Shown in pieces: positions 7,470-14,942 of a stretch of DNA of 64,000 nucleotides. A program made the position numbers and the translations under genes. Position 1 is the stretch's first letter. Each line of letters begins with the position of its first letter. A model generated the notes under the pieces. That model was not told where the DNA came from, made no database searches, and saw only the letters and a program-made list of their open reading frames with translations. This stretch comes from Actinotalea sp. JY-7876. GTDB taxonomy: Bacteria; Actinomycetota; Actinomycetes; Actinomycetales; Cellulomonadaceae. The stretch lies in contig NZ_CP059493.1 of assembly GCF_014042015.1 (NCBI RefSeq), positions 2,046,001 to 2,110,000 on the forward strand, in the 5' to 3' direction.

Positions 7470-8036
7470 TCACGGCGCCGGCGTGCCCGCGGCGGTCCAC
7501 TCGCGGATGTCCTGCGGCGCGGGGATGCACGGCCCTGTAACGGTCAGGCCGAAGGAGGACACCCGGTCGGGGTCGGCTTCGAGCATCCCACCCAACCGCA
7601 TCACGTACCCGTTCTTGTGGAAGGCGACGGACCGACCTCCTCCGTCGGAGAGCAGCTCGCGGCCCGGCTCCCACCCGTCGGCGACGTACGGCGCAGCGAC
7701 CTCCTCGATCAGCGACGCGGTCTCGCGGCGAGGGTCGAAGTCGAACCACCAGTGCGAGGACCACTGGATGGCGGTCGGGACCTCGGTGTCGGCGACGAGG
7801 TCGTCGGAGCACTGCGACCACCGGTCCTCGACGTCCGGGAAGTGCACGACCGACACGCCAGCGTCGGCGTAGTCGCGCTCGATGCTCGCTGCGACCTCGG
7901 CCGCGGTGGAGAACACGACGTCGCGGGTGTCGTCGGACTGGGTCACGATCTCCGCCTCTCCGGGGCCGCAGCCCGTCAGCGCCGCCAGGAGCAGCGCGCT
8001 TATCCCCGCTGCCAAGCGCGCGCCCGCTCGATGCAT
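7470..8036 (-). CDS. Secreted lipoprotein, paralogue 1 (unknown family)
   Basis: A 188-residue lipoprotein. The signal peptide LAAGISALLLAALTGC ends in a lipobox with the lipidated cysteine near residue 23. The mature part has conserved-looking blocks VSVVHFPDVEDRW, TEVPTAIQW, DPRRETASLIEE and YVADGWE, and ends with GPCIPAPQDIREWT. Two further cysteines could form a disulfide. It is over half identical to, and exactly the same length as, the lipoprotein at 9307-9873. The ATG at 8036 overlaps the stop of the upstream SUKH-DUF1023 gene (TGATG), so translation is coupled. I do not recognise the family; a role as partner or inhibitor of the hydrolase is only inferred from coupling. Confidence 0.8.
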   Translation of the reverse strand: MHRAGARLAAGISALLLAALTGCGPGEAEIVTQSDDTRDVVFSTAAEVAASIERDYADAGVSVVHFPDVEDRWSQCSDDLVADTEVPTAIQWSSHWWFDFDPRRETASLIEEVAAPYVADGWEPGRELLSDGGGRSVAFHKNGYVMRLGGMLEADPDRVSSFGLTVTGPCIPAPQDIREWTAAGTPAP

Positions 8037-9031
8037 CACTGGACCTGCACCGTCGGCGGTACGAAGTCCGGGTCGGACATCGGGTAGTGCGGCACGGCCA
8101 CCGGGTGCCTGCCGGCGGACATGTGCATGTCGGGCTCGGTGTACATCGTCGCCTCGCCACCGGTCATCACCGCCAGGACGTTCTCCCACGCTGTCGTCCC
8201 GCGGTTGAACACCGCACTGTGGGAGGCCAAGCCCTGCACGATGCCGCTGTTCGGGTCGTCCGCGTCGATGCGGCCGGTCTCCAGGCGCACGACACCGTCG
8301 AGCAGGTCGGGGTCGGCGCCGTGACCGAACGGACCGGCCTGCAGGCCCTGGGTGGCGCCGATCGCGTCCCCTGGCGCCGTCATGGAGTACCGCGGGGTCG
8401 ACGGGTCGGCATTGTCCTGCACATTGAACACGTTCGGCCCCGCGCCAGCGGACTCCACGTGCAGGATGCGGTCGGCGACCATCCCCGCAGCTTCGGCCGC
8501 ACCGACGACCGACCCGCCGTAGGAGTGACCGACGACCGTGAGCGGGACACCCTCGGGCCGTTCGACGCCAGCGACGAAGTCCCGCAGCGCTCCGGCCTGG
8601 TCGAGTGCGTAGTGCGAGTGGGGCGCGTCGGCGGTGATGCTCTGCGGCATGGGGCCGCCGAGGTAGGTGATGACCGCCAGGCTTCCGCGCGGTTCGGCCG
8701 CCTCGACGAACGTCATCGCCCGGTCGTACTGGCCGGGCATCTTCGTCTCGTTGGTGCCGGTGCCACCGAGCAGGGACCAGATTCCCCGACCGCCGAGCTC
8801 GCCGGCTGAGTGCAGGTCGGTGTGGACGAACATCTGCGACCGTCCGTTGGCGAACGTGAGCAGCTGTCGATGGAGCGGGTCGAGGGCGTGGCCCAGGCGC
8901 TCCTCGGCTGCCGCCAGCTGCTGGTCGCTCGCCGCGACGTGCGGGATCGTCAGCGGGTAGATCTCGGGGACCTCAGCGTCCCGGCGCATTCTCGCCAGGG
9001 CGATGTCCCCGATCAGAGCCTTCCAGCTCAC
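8036..9031 (-). CDS. SUKH (SMI1/KNR4)-like domain fused to DUF1023 alpha/beta hydrolase
   Basis: A 331-residue protein of unusual make-up. Residues about 25-80 resemble the start of a SUKH/SMI1-KNR4 domain: SDQQLAAAEERLGHALDP, then LLTFANG and a TDLHSAGELG segment. SUKH proteins are best known as immunity proteins of toxin systems. From about residue 84 it reads as a DUF1023 alpha/beta hydrolase: GIWSLLGGTGT, SLAVITYLGG, and the nucleophile elbow VVGHSYGGSV with S170. The C-terminal part includes TTAWENVLAVMTGGE. The GTG at 9031 follows GAAAGG. It overlaps the small membrane protein upstream by 59 nt and the lipoprotein downstream by 1 nt. No signal peptide is seen. Substrate is unknown. Confidence 0.75.
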   Translation of the reverse strand: MSWKALIGDIALARMRRDAEVPEIYPLTIPHVAASDQQLAAAEERLGHALDPLHRQLLTFANGRSQMFVHTDLHSAGELGGRGIWSLLGGTGTNETKMPGQYDRAMTFVEAAEPRGSLAVITYLGGPMPQSITADAPHSHYALDQAGALRDFVAGVERPEGVPLTVVGHSYGGSVVGAAEAAGMVADRILHVESAGAGPNVFNVQDNADPSTPRYSMTAPGDAIGATQGLQAGPFGHGADPDLLDGVVRLETGRIDADDPNSGIVQGLASHSAVFNRGTTAWENVLAVMTGGEATMYTEPDMHMSAGRHPVAVPHYPMSDPDFVPPTVQVQ

Positions 9032-9212
9032 TGGTGGCCTTTCTGCGCGCCCGCACGAAGTTGACGACGGCTGCGGCCACAGCCACCGCGGCGGCGCACC
9101 ACACGACCTGCGGCGTGACCCGGTGCTGGAGGTGGGAGACGCCGACGATGATCAGGCCGATGACCAGGCCTGAAGCCAGGGCGCGGACGACATCTCGGGT
9201 CACTGCTGACAT
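8973..9212 (-). CDS. Small membrane protein, first gene of the hydrolase operon
   Basis: A 79-residue protein with two hydrophobic segments, ALASGLVIGLIIVGVSHL and VVWCAAAVAVAAAVVNFV, followed by a charged tail. It is of unknown family. The ATG at 9212 has TACCCT 8 nt upstream on the minus strand, suggesting a near-leaderless promoter for the whole operon. Its 3' end overlaps the start of the SUKH-DUF1023 gene by 59 nt. The overlap leaves some doubt whether it is expressed, but two clean membrane helices in a GC-rich frame favour a real gene. Confidence 0.6.
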   Translation of the reverse strand: MSAVTRDVVRALASGLVIGLIIVGVSHLQHRVTPQVVWCAAAVAVAAAVVNFVRARRKATSELEGSDRGHRPGENAPGR

Positions 9213-9220
9213 ATCGCGTG

Positions 9221-9226
9221 AGGGTA
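9221..9226 (-). promoter_or_regulatory. -10 box of the hydrolase-lipoprotein operon
   Basis: TACCCT on the minus strand lies 8 nt before ATG 9212. It would drive the small membrane protein, hydrolase fusion and lipoprotein as one transcript. Confidence 0.45.
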
Positions 9227-9306
9227 GCCGAGCTCAATGCAGCCGTCGCGAGAACGGCTACTGCCTGCGCGGCGCCTGCAGCCTTGACGTCGTTGCTCAG
9301 GCTTGC

Positions 9307-9873
9307 TCAAGGTGCGGGCTCGGGCTCGGGTGTCCACTCGCGGATGTCCTGCGGAGCAGGCGCGCACGGCCCTGCGACGGTCAGGCCCAACAAGGTCGCG
9401 CGGTCCGGGTCGACCGCCCTGTCCCCTCCCCACAGCATCACGTACCCGTCCCGGCGGAAGGTGACCAATCGGCCGGTCCCGGAGCCCGAGTCCTCGCCCT
9501 GTTCCCAGCCGTCCGCGACGTACACCGCACCGATCTCGTCGATCAGAGAGGCCGTCTCCCGGCGCGTGTCGAACGTGAACTGCCACGTCGTGAGCCACTG
9601 GATCGCGTCCGGGACCTCGGTGTCCGCAGCGAGGTCCTCCCCGCAGTCCGTCCACCGGTCCTGCTCGGGGAAGTGCACGACGCTCACACCGAGCTCGGCG
9701 TACTCACGCTCCATGTGCGCCGCGGCCTGCCGGCCCGTGGTGAACACGTGCTCGCGGATCTCATCGGACTGCGTCCCGACCTGCGACTCCCTGGAACATC
9801 CGGTGGCCACCGCGAGGACCAGGACGGCCCGCAGCACCACGCCGGGGACCGACACCGTCGCGCGCTGCGTCAC
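9307..9873 (-). CDS. Secreted lipoprotein, paralogue 2
   Basis: A 188-residue lipoprotein paralogous to the one at 7470-8036. The signal peptide VVLRAVLVLAVATGC ends in a lipobox. Shared blocks are VSVVHFPEQDRW, TEVPDAIQW, TRRETASLIDE, YVADGWEQG and the ending GPCAPAPQDIREWT. The GTG at 9873 overlaps the TGA of a short upstream frame (GTGA). That frame is a decayed copy of the DUF1023 hydrolase C-terminus, so this gene has kept its original coupling but lost its partner. Whether it is still expressed is uncertain, since no promoter is obvious. Confidence 0.75.
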   Translation of the reverse strand: MTQRATVSVPGVVLRAVLVLAVATGCSRESQVGTQSDEIREHVFTTGRQAAAHMEREYAELGVSVVHFPEQDRWTDCGEDLAADTEVPDAIQWLTTWQFTFDTRRETASLIDEIGAVYVADGWEQGEDSGSGTGRLVTFRRDGYVMLWGGDRAVDPDRATLLGLTVAGPCAPAPQDIREWTPEPEPAP

Positions 9874-9956
9874 CGCACGTCCATCGTGGGCGCGACGACG
9901 TGGGGGTCGTCCATGATCACTGCCGACGTGAACCGCCCGTCCGCGTGGACGTGCTC
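9870..9956 (-). pseudogene. C-terminal remnant of a second DUF1023 hydrolase
   Basis: The 27 or so residues before TGA 9870-9872 read HVHADGRFTSAVIMDDPHVV then APTMDVR. They align with the intact hydrolase end DMHMSAGRHPVAVPHYPMSD then PDFVPPTVQVQ. Both are followed by a start codon for a 188-residue lipoprotein that overlaps their stop. Further upstream, to about 10273, no hydrolase sequence can be recognised in any minus-strand frame. This indicates tandem duplication of a hydrolase-lipoprotein pair and loss of one hydrolase. Confidence 0.6.
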
Positions 9957-10273
9957 TTGCGGGCGGCCTGAGCCCTGCCTCTCGGCGACGACGCCGCCTG
10001 GGAGCTGCCGACGGGGACCGTCCAGGGCGCCCGTCGCCCGAGCCCCAGGACGCTGCGCCCTCGCTTCCCCGCGATGCACAGCTGCGGCTCGAACCGCGCC
10101 ACCCGAAGTGTCCACCAGCCACCCCCTGCGCAGGATGCTCCCACGCCCCAACCGTCTCGAGGAGGCGCCTGGTGTGGCCGTGCCGGGGCCTGCCTGTTGT
10201 CGTCGGCTCGCCGCGCAGGGTGAGGCGGTGCGGCGGAGACTGGACGGACCAGCACGAGCCGTAGGGGGCACTC

Positions 10274-10762
10274 ATGCGCAGGACCGTCGCCGCACTCTCG
10301 CTCGCCGGAGCGCTGGCGCTCACCGGCTGCGCCGCCGACGACCCGGACGACGACCCGGACGACGACCGCCCGGCCGCCACGAGCTCCGCGTCGGAGGACG
10401 GCGGGGGCAGCAGCGGCGGCGATGAGTCCGGCGGCAGCGAGAGCGCCGAGGCGGTCGACCTCGACGACCTGCAGACCCAGATCGACGACCTGCGCGCGAG
10501 CGTCCAGGACGCCGGGACCGAGGTGCGCCGGGAGGCGGAGGAGGCGCTCGACGAGGCCCAGGCGGCGCTCGACCGCGCGGAGTCCGCGCGGGAGAGCACG
10601 GACCGGTCCGTGCGCGACGCGGCCCTGGACGCGGTCGACGACGCGACGGATGAGATCGCGGACGCGCGCGAGGAGGTGTCCGACGACGTGCGGAGCGCGT
10701 TCGACACGCTCGACGGGGACCTGCGCCGGCTCGGCGAGGAGCTGCGCCGGGACGCGAGCTGA
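10274..10762 (+). CDS. Lipoprotein with acidic linker and coiled coil
   Basis: A 162-residue lipoprotein. The signal sequence TVAALSLAGALALTGC ends in a lipobox with Cys19. A very acidic linker (DDPDDDPDDD) and a Gly/Ser-rich stretch lead into a roughly 110-residue Ala/Glu/Asp/Arg-rich coiled coil starting LDDLQTQIDDLRASVQD. The ATG at 10274 follows AGGGGG. It would be anchored to the outer face of the membrane. No known family is recognised and the neighbours give no functional clue. Similar low-complexity lipoproteins are common in actinobacteria. Confidence 0.78.
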   Translation: MRRTVAALSLAGALALTGCAADDPDDDPDDDRPAATSSASEDGGGSSGGDESGGSESAEAVDLDDLQTQIDDLRASVQDAGTEVRREAEEALDEAQAALDRAESARESTDRSVRDAALDAVDDATDEIADAREEVSDDVRSAFDTLDGDLRRLGEELRRDAS

Positions 10763-10778
10763 GCGACGGCTTCGCGGC

Positions 10779-10816
10779 CACCGGCGACCGCTCGCCCCGG
10801 GGAGCGACCGCCGGTG
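10779..10816. terminator. Bidirectional hairpin between convergent genes
   Basis: CACCGGCG (10779-10786) pairs with CGCCGGTG (10809-10816), and inside it CGCTC (10789-10793) pairs with GAGCG (10802-10806). It lies between the stop of the lipoprotein gene and that of the DUF4352 gene and could end both transcripts. There is no T-tract. Confidence 0.55.
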
Positions 10817-10824
10817 ACCACCGG

Positions 10825-11604
10825 TCACGCGAGGGCGACCGTGACCCCGCCCGAGAACGGGGAGTCGTGCAGCTCCAGCTGGGTCAGGGTGGCGTCCACC
10901 GGCACGTCGAACACCACGAGGCCCTGGACCTGGTTCCCGGGGTTGATCTGGTTGAGGAAGCTGTTGGCGTCACCGAGGTAGATGGCCGCTCCGGTGTCGG
11001 CCGAGAACGTCCGCCCCTGGGCGTCGAGCGCCTTCTGGGACGACCCGTCGAAGTACTGCGCCTGGTCGCCGATGTTCGTCACCGTGAGGTGGACGAGCAC
11101 GAACTGGCCCTGAGCCTCCTGGCCGAACATGTCGTCCCCGACCCGCGTCACCCCCACCTCGACCTGGGTGACGACGAACTCGAACTTCCCGTCCGCGACC
11201 GTCGCGCCGACGCCCGGGAGCGCCTCGGCGGCGGCCTCGTCCTGCGTGGCCTCGTCCTGCGTGGCCTCGTCCTGCGCGTCCTGGACGTCCTCCGCGAGCG
11301 GCGCGTCCGCGGGCTGCGTCGGGGCTGCACCCGCCGGGGCGTCGCCGTCACCCCCACCGAGGGCTGACGCTCCGATCCCCAGGACGACGAGGACGCCGAG
11401 CGTGCTGAGCACCTTGTGCCGGGCGAACCAGCTGCGACGCTCGCCCGGCGCCGGGGACTGCTGCCCGGGCGCCACGTAGGAGTGGCCAGGCGCCGCGTGG
11501 GGCTCGCCCGGCACACCATAGGGCTGGCCCCCGTGCGGTCCCTGGGGCGGCTGCGCGGCGCCCGGCTGCGGCGGGTGCGGGAACGGGTGCTGGGGCTCGG
11601 ACAT
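10825..11604 (-). CDS. Membrane-anchored DUF4352 protein
   Basis: A 259-residue protein. A Pro/Gly/Gln-rich cytoplasmic N-terminus (about 55 residues) precedes one membrane helix near 62-78 (VLSTLGVLVVLGIGASALGG). An acidic linker contains the tandem DEATQ repeat. The extracytoplasmic DUF4352 domain follows, with FEFVVTQVEVGV, FVLVHLTVTNIGDQAQYFD and VVFDVP, an immunoglobulin-like fold found in many Gram-positive surface proteins. ATG 11604 is chosen because AGGAGG lies 5 nt upstream; the frame remains open further upstream. Ligand is unknown. Confidence 0.85.
   Translation of the reverse strand: MSEPQHPFPHPPQPGAAQPPQGPHGGQPYGVPGEPHAAPGHSYVAPGQQSPAPGERRSWFARHKVLSTLGVLVVLGIGASALGGGDGDAPAGAAPTQPADAPLAEDVQDAQDEATQDEATQDEAAAEALPGVGATVADGKFEFVVTQVEVGVTRVGDDMFGQEAQGQFVLVHLTVTNIGDQAQYFDGSSQKALDAQGRTFSADTGAAIYLGDANSFLNQINPGNQVQGLVVFDVPVDATLTQLELHDSPFSGGVTVALA
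11234..11276. repeat. 15-bp tandem repeat inside the DUF4352 gene
   Basis: GCCTCGTCCTGCGTG is repeated 2.9 times in tandem and encodes the DEATQ repeats of the extracytoplasmic linker. Such a unit can expand or contract by slippage without breaking the frame. Confidence 0.8.
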
Positions 11605-11760
11605 GGGGGCCTCCTGGTCGGGACGATCTCGGGCGTCGGCTCGGCGCCACGGTCCCGGGCGCCGGCACCGACTGTCCCCGGGGCCACGGGGCCGGCACGT
11701 CGTCCGACCGGCTCGCACCGGCTGGCCCTTCGATGGACGCGGCGTGTCGGTGGTGCGGCC

Positions 11761-11766
11761 TACCGT
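11761..11766 (+). promoter_or_regulatory. -10 box of leaderless sensor-kinase promoter
   Basis: TACCGT precedes ATG 11774 by 7 nt with no Shine-Dalgarno sequence. It selects this start over upstream in-frame codons. Confidence 0.55.
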
Positions 11767-11773
11767 CCCGACC

Positions 11774-13153
11774 ATGGCCAGTCCCCCACCGGCGGTACCG
11801 ACGACGGCCCGGCCGCGCGCGCTGCTCGGGCGAGCACCCTCGCACCGCATCCCGGCGGCAGCCGCGACGGTGCCGGCCCCGGGCCGGCTCACCGGTCACC
11901 GCCTGCTGCTGCGCCGCGTCGGGGACGCCGCGCTCGTGCTGGTGTGCGTGTTCTCGATGACCGGCGCCGTCGCGTTCGCGTCGCAGCACGCCGACGGCAG
12001 GGCGGGCGCGCCGCCGCAAGGGCTGCTCGTCCTCGCGTGGCTCGGCGGCGTGCTGGCGTGCGCGAGCCTCCCGCTGCGCCGACGCCACCCCGTGGCGGTG
12101 ACCGTGGTGACCGGCGCCGCCGCCGTCCTCCTGCCGCTCGACGCCCTGGCCGTGCTCGTCGTCCTCCCGCGGGTGATCGCGTTCCGGTCGGCGCGCGCCG
12201 CCTGGTGGTGCGGCGCGCTCGCCGCCGCCGCGACCGCCGTGGCGCTCGCACGCGACGCGGCCCGTCGGCCGCACGACGCCGTCTTCTCGGCCGCCGACCC
12301 CGTGACGGGCCAGGTGCAGACCTTGCCCGGTAGCGGCTACGCGGTCCTGGGCCTCCTGCTCCTCGCCGTCTCGGTGGGCACGGGGCTGGTGCGCCGCTCG
12401 CGGCACGTCGCGACCACGGCGGTCCGGGCGGAGCGGGAGCAGGCGCACGCCGTGCAGGAGCTGCGCGCGGAGCTCACCACCGAGCTGACCCGCCAGGACG
12501 AGCGGGACCTCATCGCCCGCGAGCTGCACGACACCGTGGCCCACCACCTCTCGATCGTCTCCTTGCGCGCCTCCGCTCTCGAGCTCACCGCCGACGGCGA
12601 GCAGGTCCAGGACGCGGCCCGGTCGATGCGCTCCTCGGCACACCAGGCCCTGGAGGAGATGCGCGACCTCATCGCGGTCCTGCGCGACGCCCAGGTGCCG
12701 CTCACGGCAGGCCCGATGCCCGGGCGCTCGCTGGCCGACCTCGCCGACCTGGTCGCCTCGGCGCGCGACGGCGGAGCCGACATCGCCGCGACGGTCTTCG
12801 TCACGGACGGCGTGCGGGCGCCGGCCGCGCTGACCCGCGCGGTCTACCGGATCGTCCAGGAGAGCCTGACCAACGCGCTCAAGCACGCGCCGCACGCACG
12901 CGTGGACCTCGACCTGCGGGCGGCGCCGGGTGACGGCGTCCACGTCCGGGTGCGCAACGGCATGAGCCCGGGCCAGGCACCGTCCCAGGCACCCGGATCC
13001 GGCACCGGCCTGGTGGGCATGCGCGAGCGCGCCTCGACCGTGGGGGGCACGGTCGAGGCCGGCCCGCAGGGCGACGCCTGGGTCGTCACGGCGCACCTGC
13101 CCTGGCCGTCGGCCGCGCCCGTGTCGGAGGCGGACCCTACGATCCAGGCGTGA
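11774..13153 (+). CDS. Sensor histidine kinase (NarL-type two-component system)
   Basis: A 459-residue kinase. The N-terminal half has four to five hydrophobic segments, including ALVLVCVFSMTGAVAFAS near 53-70, an Ala/Val-rich pair near 85-165 and GYAVLGLLLLAVSVGTGLV near 188-206. There is no large extracytoplasmic domain. The HisKA_3 box is ARELHDTVAHHLSI, with phosphorylated H252. The ATPase region follows, with VYRIVQESLTNALKHA as the N-box and a GTGLVGMRER G-box. Its end overlaps the response regulator by 4 nt (GTGA), so they form one system. The signal is unknown; kinases of this architecture often sense envelope stress. Confidence 0.92.
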   Translation: MASPPPAVPTTARPRALLGRAPSHRIPAAAATVPAPGRLTGHRLLLRRVGDAALVLVCVFSMTGAVAFASQHADGRAGAPPQGLLVLAWLGGVLACASLPLRRRHPVAVTVVTGAAAVLLPLDALAVLVVLPRVIAFRSARAAWWCGALAAAATAVALARDAARRPHDAVFSAADPVTGQVQTLPGSGYAVLGLLLLAVSVGTGLVRRSRHVATTAVRAEREQAHAVQELRAELTTELTRQDERDLIARELHDTVAHHLSIVSLRASALELTADGEQVQDAARSMRSSAHQALEEMRDLIAVLRDAQVPLTAGPMPGRSLADLADLVASARDGGADIAATVFVTDGVRAPAALTRAVYRIVQESLTNALKHAPHARVDLDLRAAPGDGVHVRVRNGMSPGQAPSQAPGSGTGLVGMRERASTVGGTVEAGPQGDAWVVTAHLPWPSAAPVSEADPTIQA

Positions 13154-13803
13154 TCAGGGTGCTGCTCGTCGAAGACGACCCGCTCGTGCGCACGCTCCTG
13201 CAGACGATCCTCGAGCAGCAGGACCTCGCGGTCGTCGGGCAGGCGGCGGACGGCGACGAGGTCGTGGCTGCGGTGCAGGCGCACCACCCGGACGTCGTGC
13301 TCATGGACCTGCGCATGGCGCGGATGTCCGGGGTCGAGGCGACCGCGGCGCTGCAGCGGCTTCCGGAGCCGCCGGCGGTCATCGCGCTGACGTCCTTCGA
13401 CGCCCAGGACGTCGTGCTGGCCGCGGTGCACGCCGGGGCGCGCGGCTACCTCGCCAAGGACTCGGCACCCGAGCAGATCGCTGACGCCGTGCGCGTGGTG
13501 GCGGCGGGCGGCAGCCGGCTCTCGGACCGCGCCTCGCGCGCCGTCGTCGACCACGTGACGGCCGACGTCGGCGCTCGTCGCCGGTCCGAGGCGCTTGCCC
13601 GGCTAGGCGCCCTCACCGACCGCGAGCAGGAGATCGCCACGGCGGCGGCCGCCGGCCTGTCCAACGCCGCCATCGCCGCACGGACGTTCTGCAGCGAGGC
13701 CACGGTCAAGACCCACCTCAACCGCGCGATGACCAAGCTCGGGCTCGAGAACCGGGTGCAGCTCGCGACCCTGGTCGACCGTGCCGGCCTGACGCCCGGC
13801 TGA
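13150..13803 (+). CDS. NarL/LuxR-family response regulator
   Basis: A 217-residue response regulator partnered with the overlapping kinase gene. The receiver domain has the acidic pair in LLVEDDPL, the phosphoacceptor D53 in VVLMDLRMA, Thr in IALTSFD and Lys in YLAKDS. A LuxR-type helix-turn-helix lies near 155-210: LTDREQEIATAAAAGLSNAA followed by VKTHLNRAMTKLGLENRVQL. The GTG start at 13150 overlaps the kinase stop. Target genes are not evident; the next gene is 125 nt downstream with its own ribosome site. Confidence 0.94.
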   Translation: MIRVLLVEDDPLVRTLLQTILEQQDLAVVGQAADGDEVVAAVQAHHPDVVLMDLRMARMSGVEATAALQRLPEPPAVIALTSFDAQDVVLAAVHAGARGYLAKDSAPEQIADAVRVVAAGGSRLSDRASRAVVDHVTADVGARRRSEALARLGALTDREQEIATAAAAGLSNAAIAARTFCSEATVKTHLNRAMTKLGLENRVQLATLVDRAGLTPG

Positions 13804-13928
13804 CGTGCCGAGCCGCCGCCGCCGAGGCCGCGTCCACCGGGCAGTGTTGCCGCGCACCCCGGTGAGCGCGCGCCCCTGGGTCGGTAGGCTCCAGGCGCAC
13901 GAGGGTCGACCACACGAGAGGACCCAGG

Positions 13929-14942
13929 ATGAGGGCAGCACGTCTGCACGGCGTCGGCGACCTGCGGATCGACGAGGTCGACGAGCCGGTGCCGGGCGAG
14001 GGCGAGAGCCTCGTGCGGGTCACCGCCGTCGGGCTGTGCGGCTCGGACCTGCACTGGTTCGCCGACGGCGGCATCGGCGACGCCACCCTGTCGGAGCCGC
14101 TCGTGCTCGGGCACGAGCTCGCCGGCGTCGTCGAGGGCGGCCCGCACCACGGGCGTCGCGTCGCGCTGGACCCCGCGGACCCGTGCGGGCGCTGCGAGCA
14201 GTGCCTGGCCGGGAACCGGAACCTGTGCCCCACCGTCCGCTTCGCCGGGCACGGGCGCAACGACGGCGGGCTGCGTGAGCTCATGGCGTGGCCCACCGAG
14301 CTGCTGCACACCGTCCCCGACGAGCTCAGCGACGCCGACGCGGCGATGCTCGAGCCCCTGGGGGTCGCCCTGCACGCCGTCGACCTCGGCGGGGCGCGGC
14401 TGGGCGCGACGGTGGTCGTCGTGGGGTGCGGACCGATCGGGCTGTGCGCCCTGCAGCTGGCGCGGCTGGCCGGCGCCGAGCGGGTCGTCGCCGTCGAGCC
14501 GCTCGCGCACCGTCGCGAGGCGGCGGCGCGCCTGGGCGCCGACGTCGTCCTGGACCCCTCGCACCCGGGAGTCCTCGATGCGCTCGCCGACGCCACCGCC
14601 GGACGCGGGGGCGACGTCGTGCTCGAGATCGCGGGCAACGACGACGCCGTGGCGCTCGCCGTGCACGCCGCAGGCCCGGGGGCGACGGTCGTGCTGGCGG
14701 GCATCCCCGACGCGGACTCGACCTGCTTCCCGGCGTCGGCCGCGCGCCGCAAGGGACTGACGCTGAAGCTGTCGCGCCGCATGAAGGAGATGTACCCGCG
14801 GACGATCGCGCTCGTGACGTCCGGCCGGGTCGACGTCGCCTCGCTCGTGAGCGACACCTACCCGCTCGGGCGCGCCGCCGACGCGTTCCGGGCGGCGCAC
14901 GCGCGCGAGGGCCTCAAGGTCGTCGTCGCGCCGGGCCGATGA
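13929..14942 (+). CDS. Zinc-dependent polyol dehydrogenase (MDR family)
   Basis: A 337-residue medium-chain dehydrogenase that oxidises a sugar alcohol with NAD(P)+. The catalytic zinc ligands are C37 (GLCGSDLHW) and H61-E62 (GHELAG). The structural zinc cysteines are C86, C89, C92 and C100 (CGRCEQCLAGNRNLC). The Rossmann motif is VVVVGCGPIGLCALQLA near 160-176. The ATG follows a GAGAGG/CCAGG purine stretch. Its stop overlaps the start of an FGGY kinase by 4 nt (ATGA). The pair therefore probably converts a polyol such as xylitol to a ketose and phosphorylates it. Sorbitol, xylitol, arabitol or idonate substrates cannot be separated by sequence alone. Confidence 0.88.
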   Translation: MRAARLHGVGDLRIDEVDEPVPGEGESLVRVTAVGLCGSDLHWFADGGIGDATLSEPLVLGHELAGVVEGGPHHGRRVALDPADPCGRCEQCLAGNRNLCPTVRFAGHGRNDGGLRELMAWPTELLHTVPDELSDADAAMLEPLGVALHAVDLGGARLGATVVVVGCGPIGLCALQLARLAGAERVVAVEPLAHRREAAARLGADVVLDPSHPGVLDALADATAGRGGDVVLEIAGNDDAVALAVHAAGPGATVVLAGIPDADSTCFPASAARRKGLTLKLSRRMKEMYPRTIALVTSGRVDVASLVSDTYPLGRAADAFRAAHAREGLKVVVAPGR

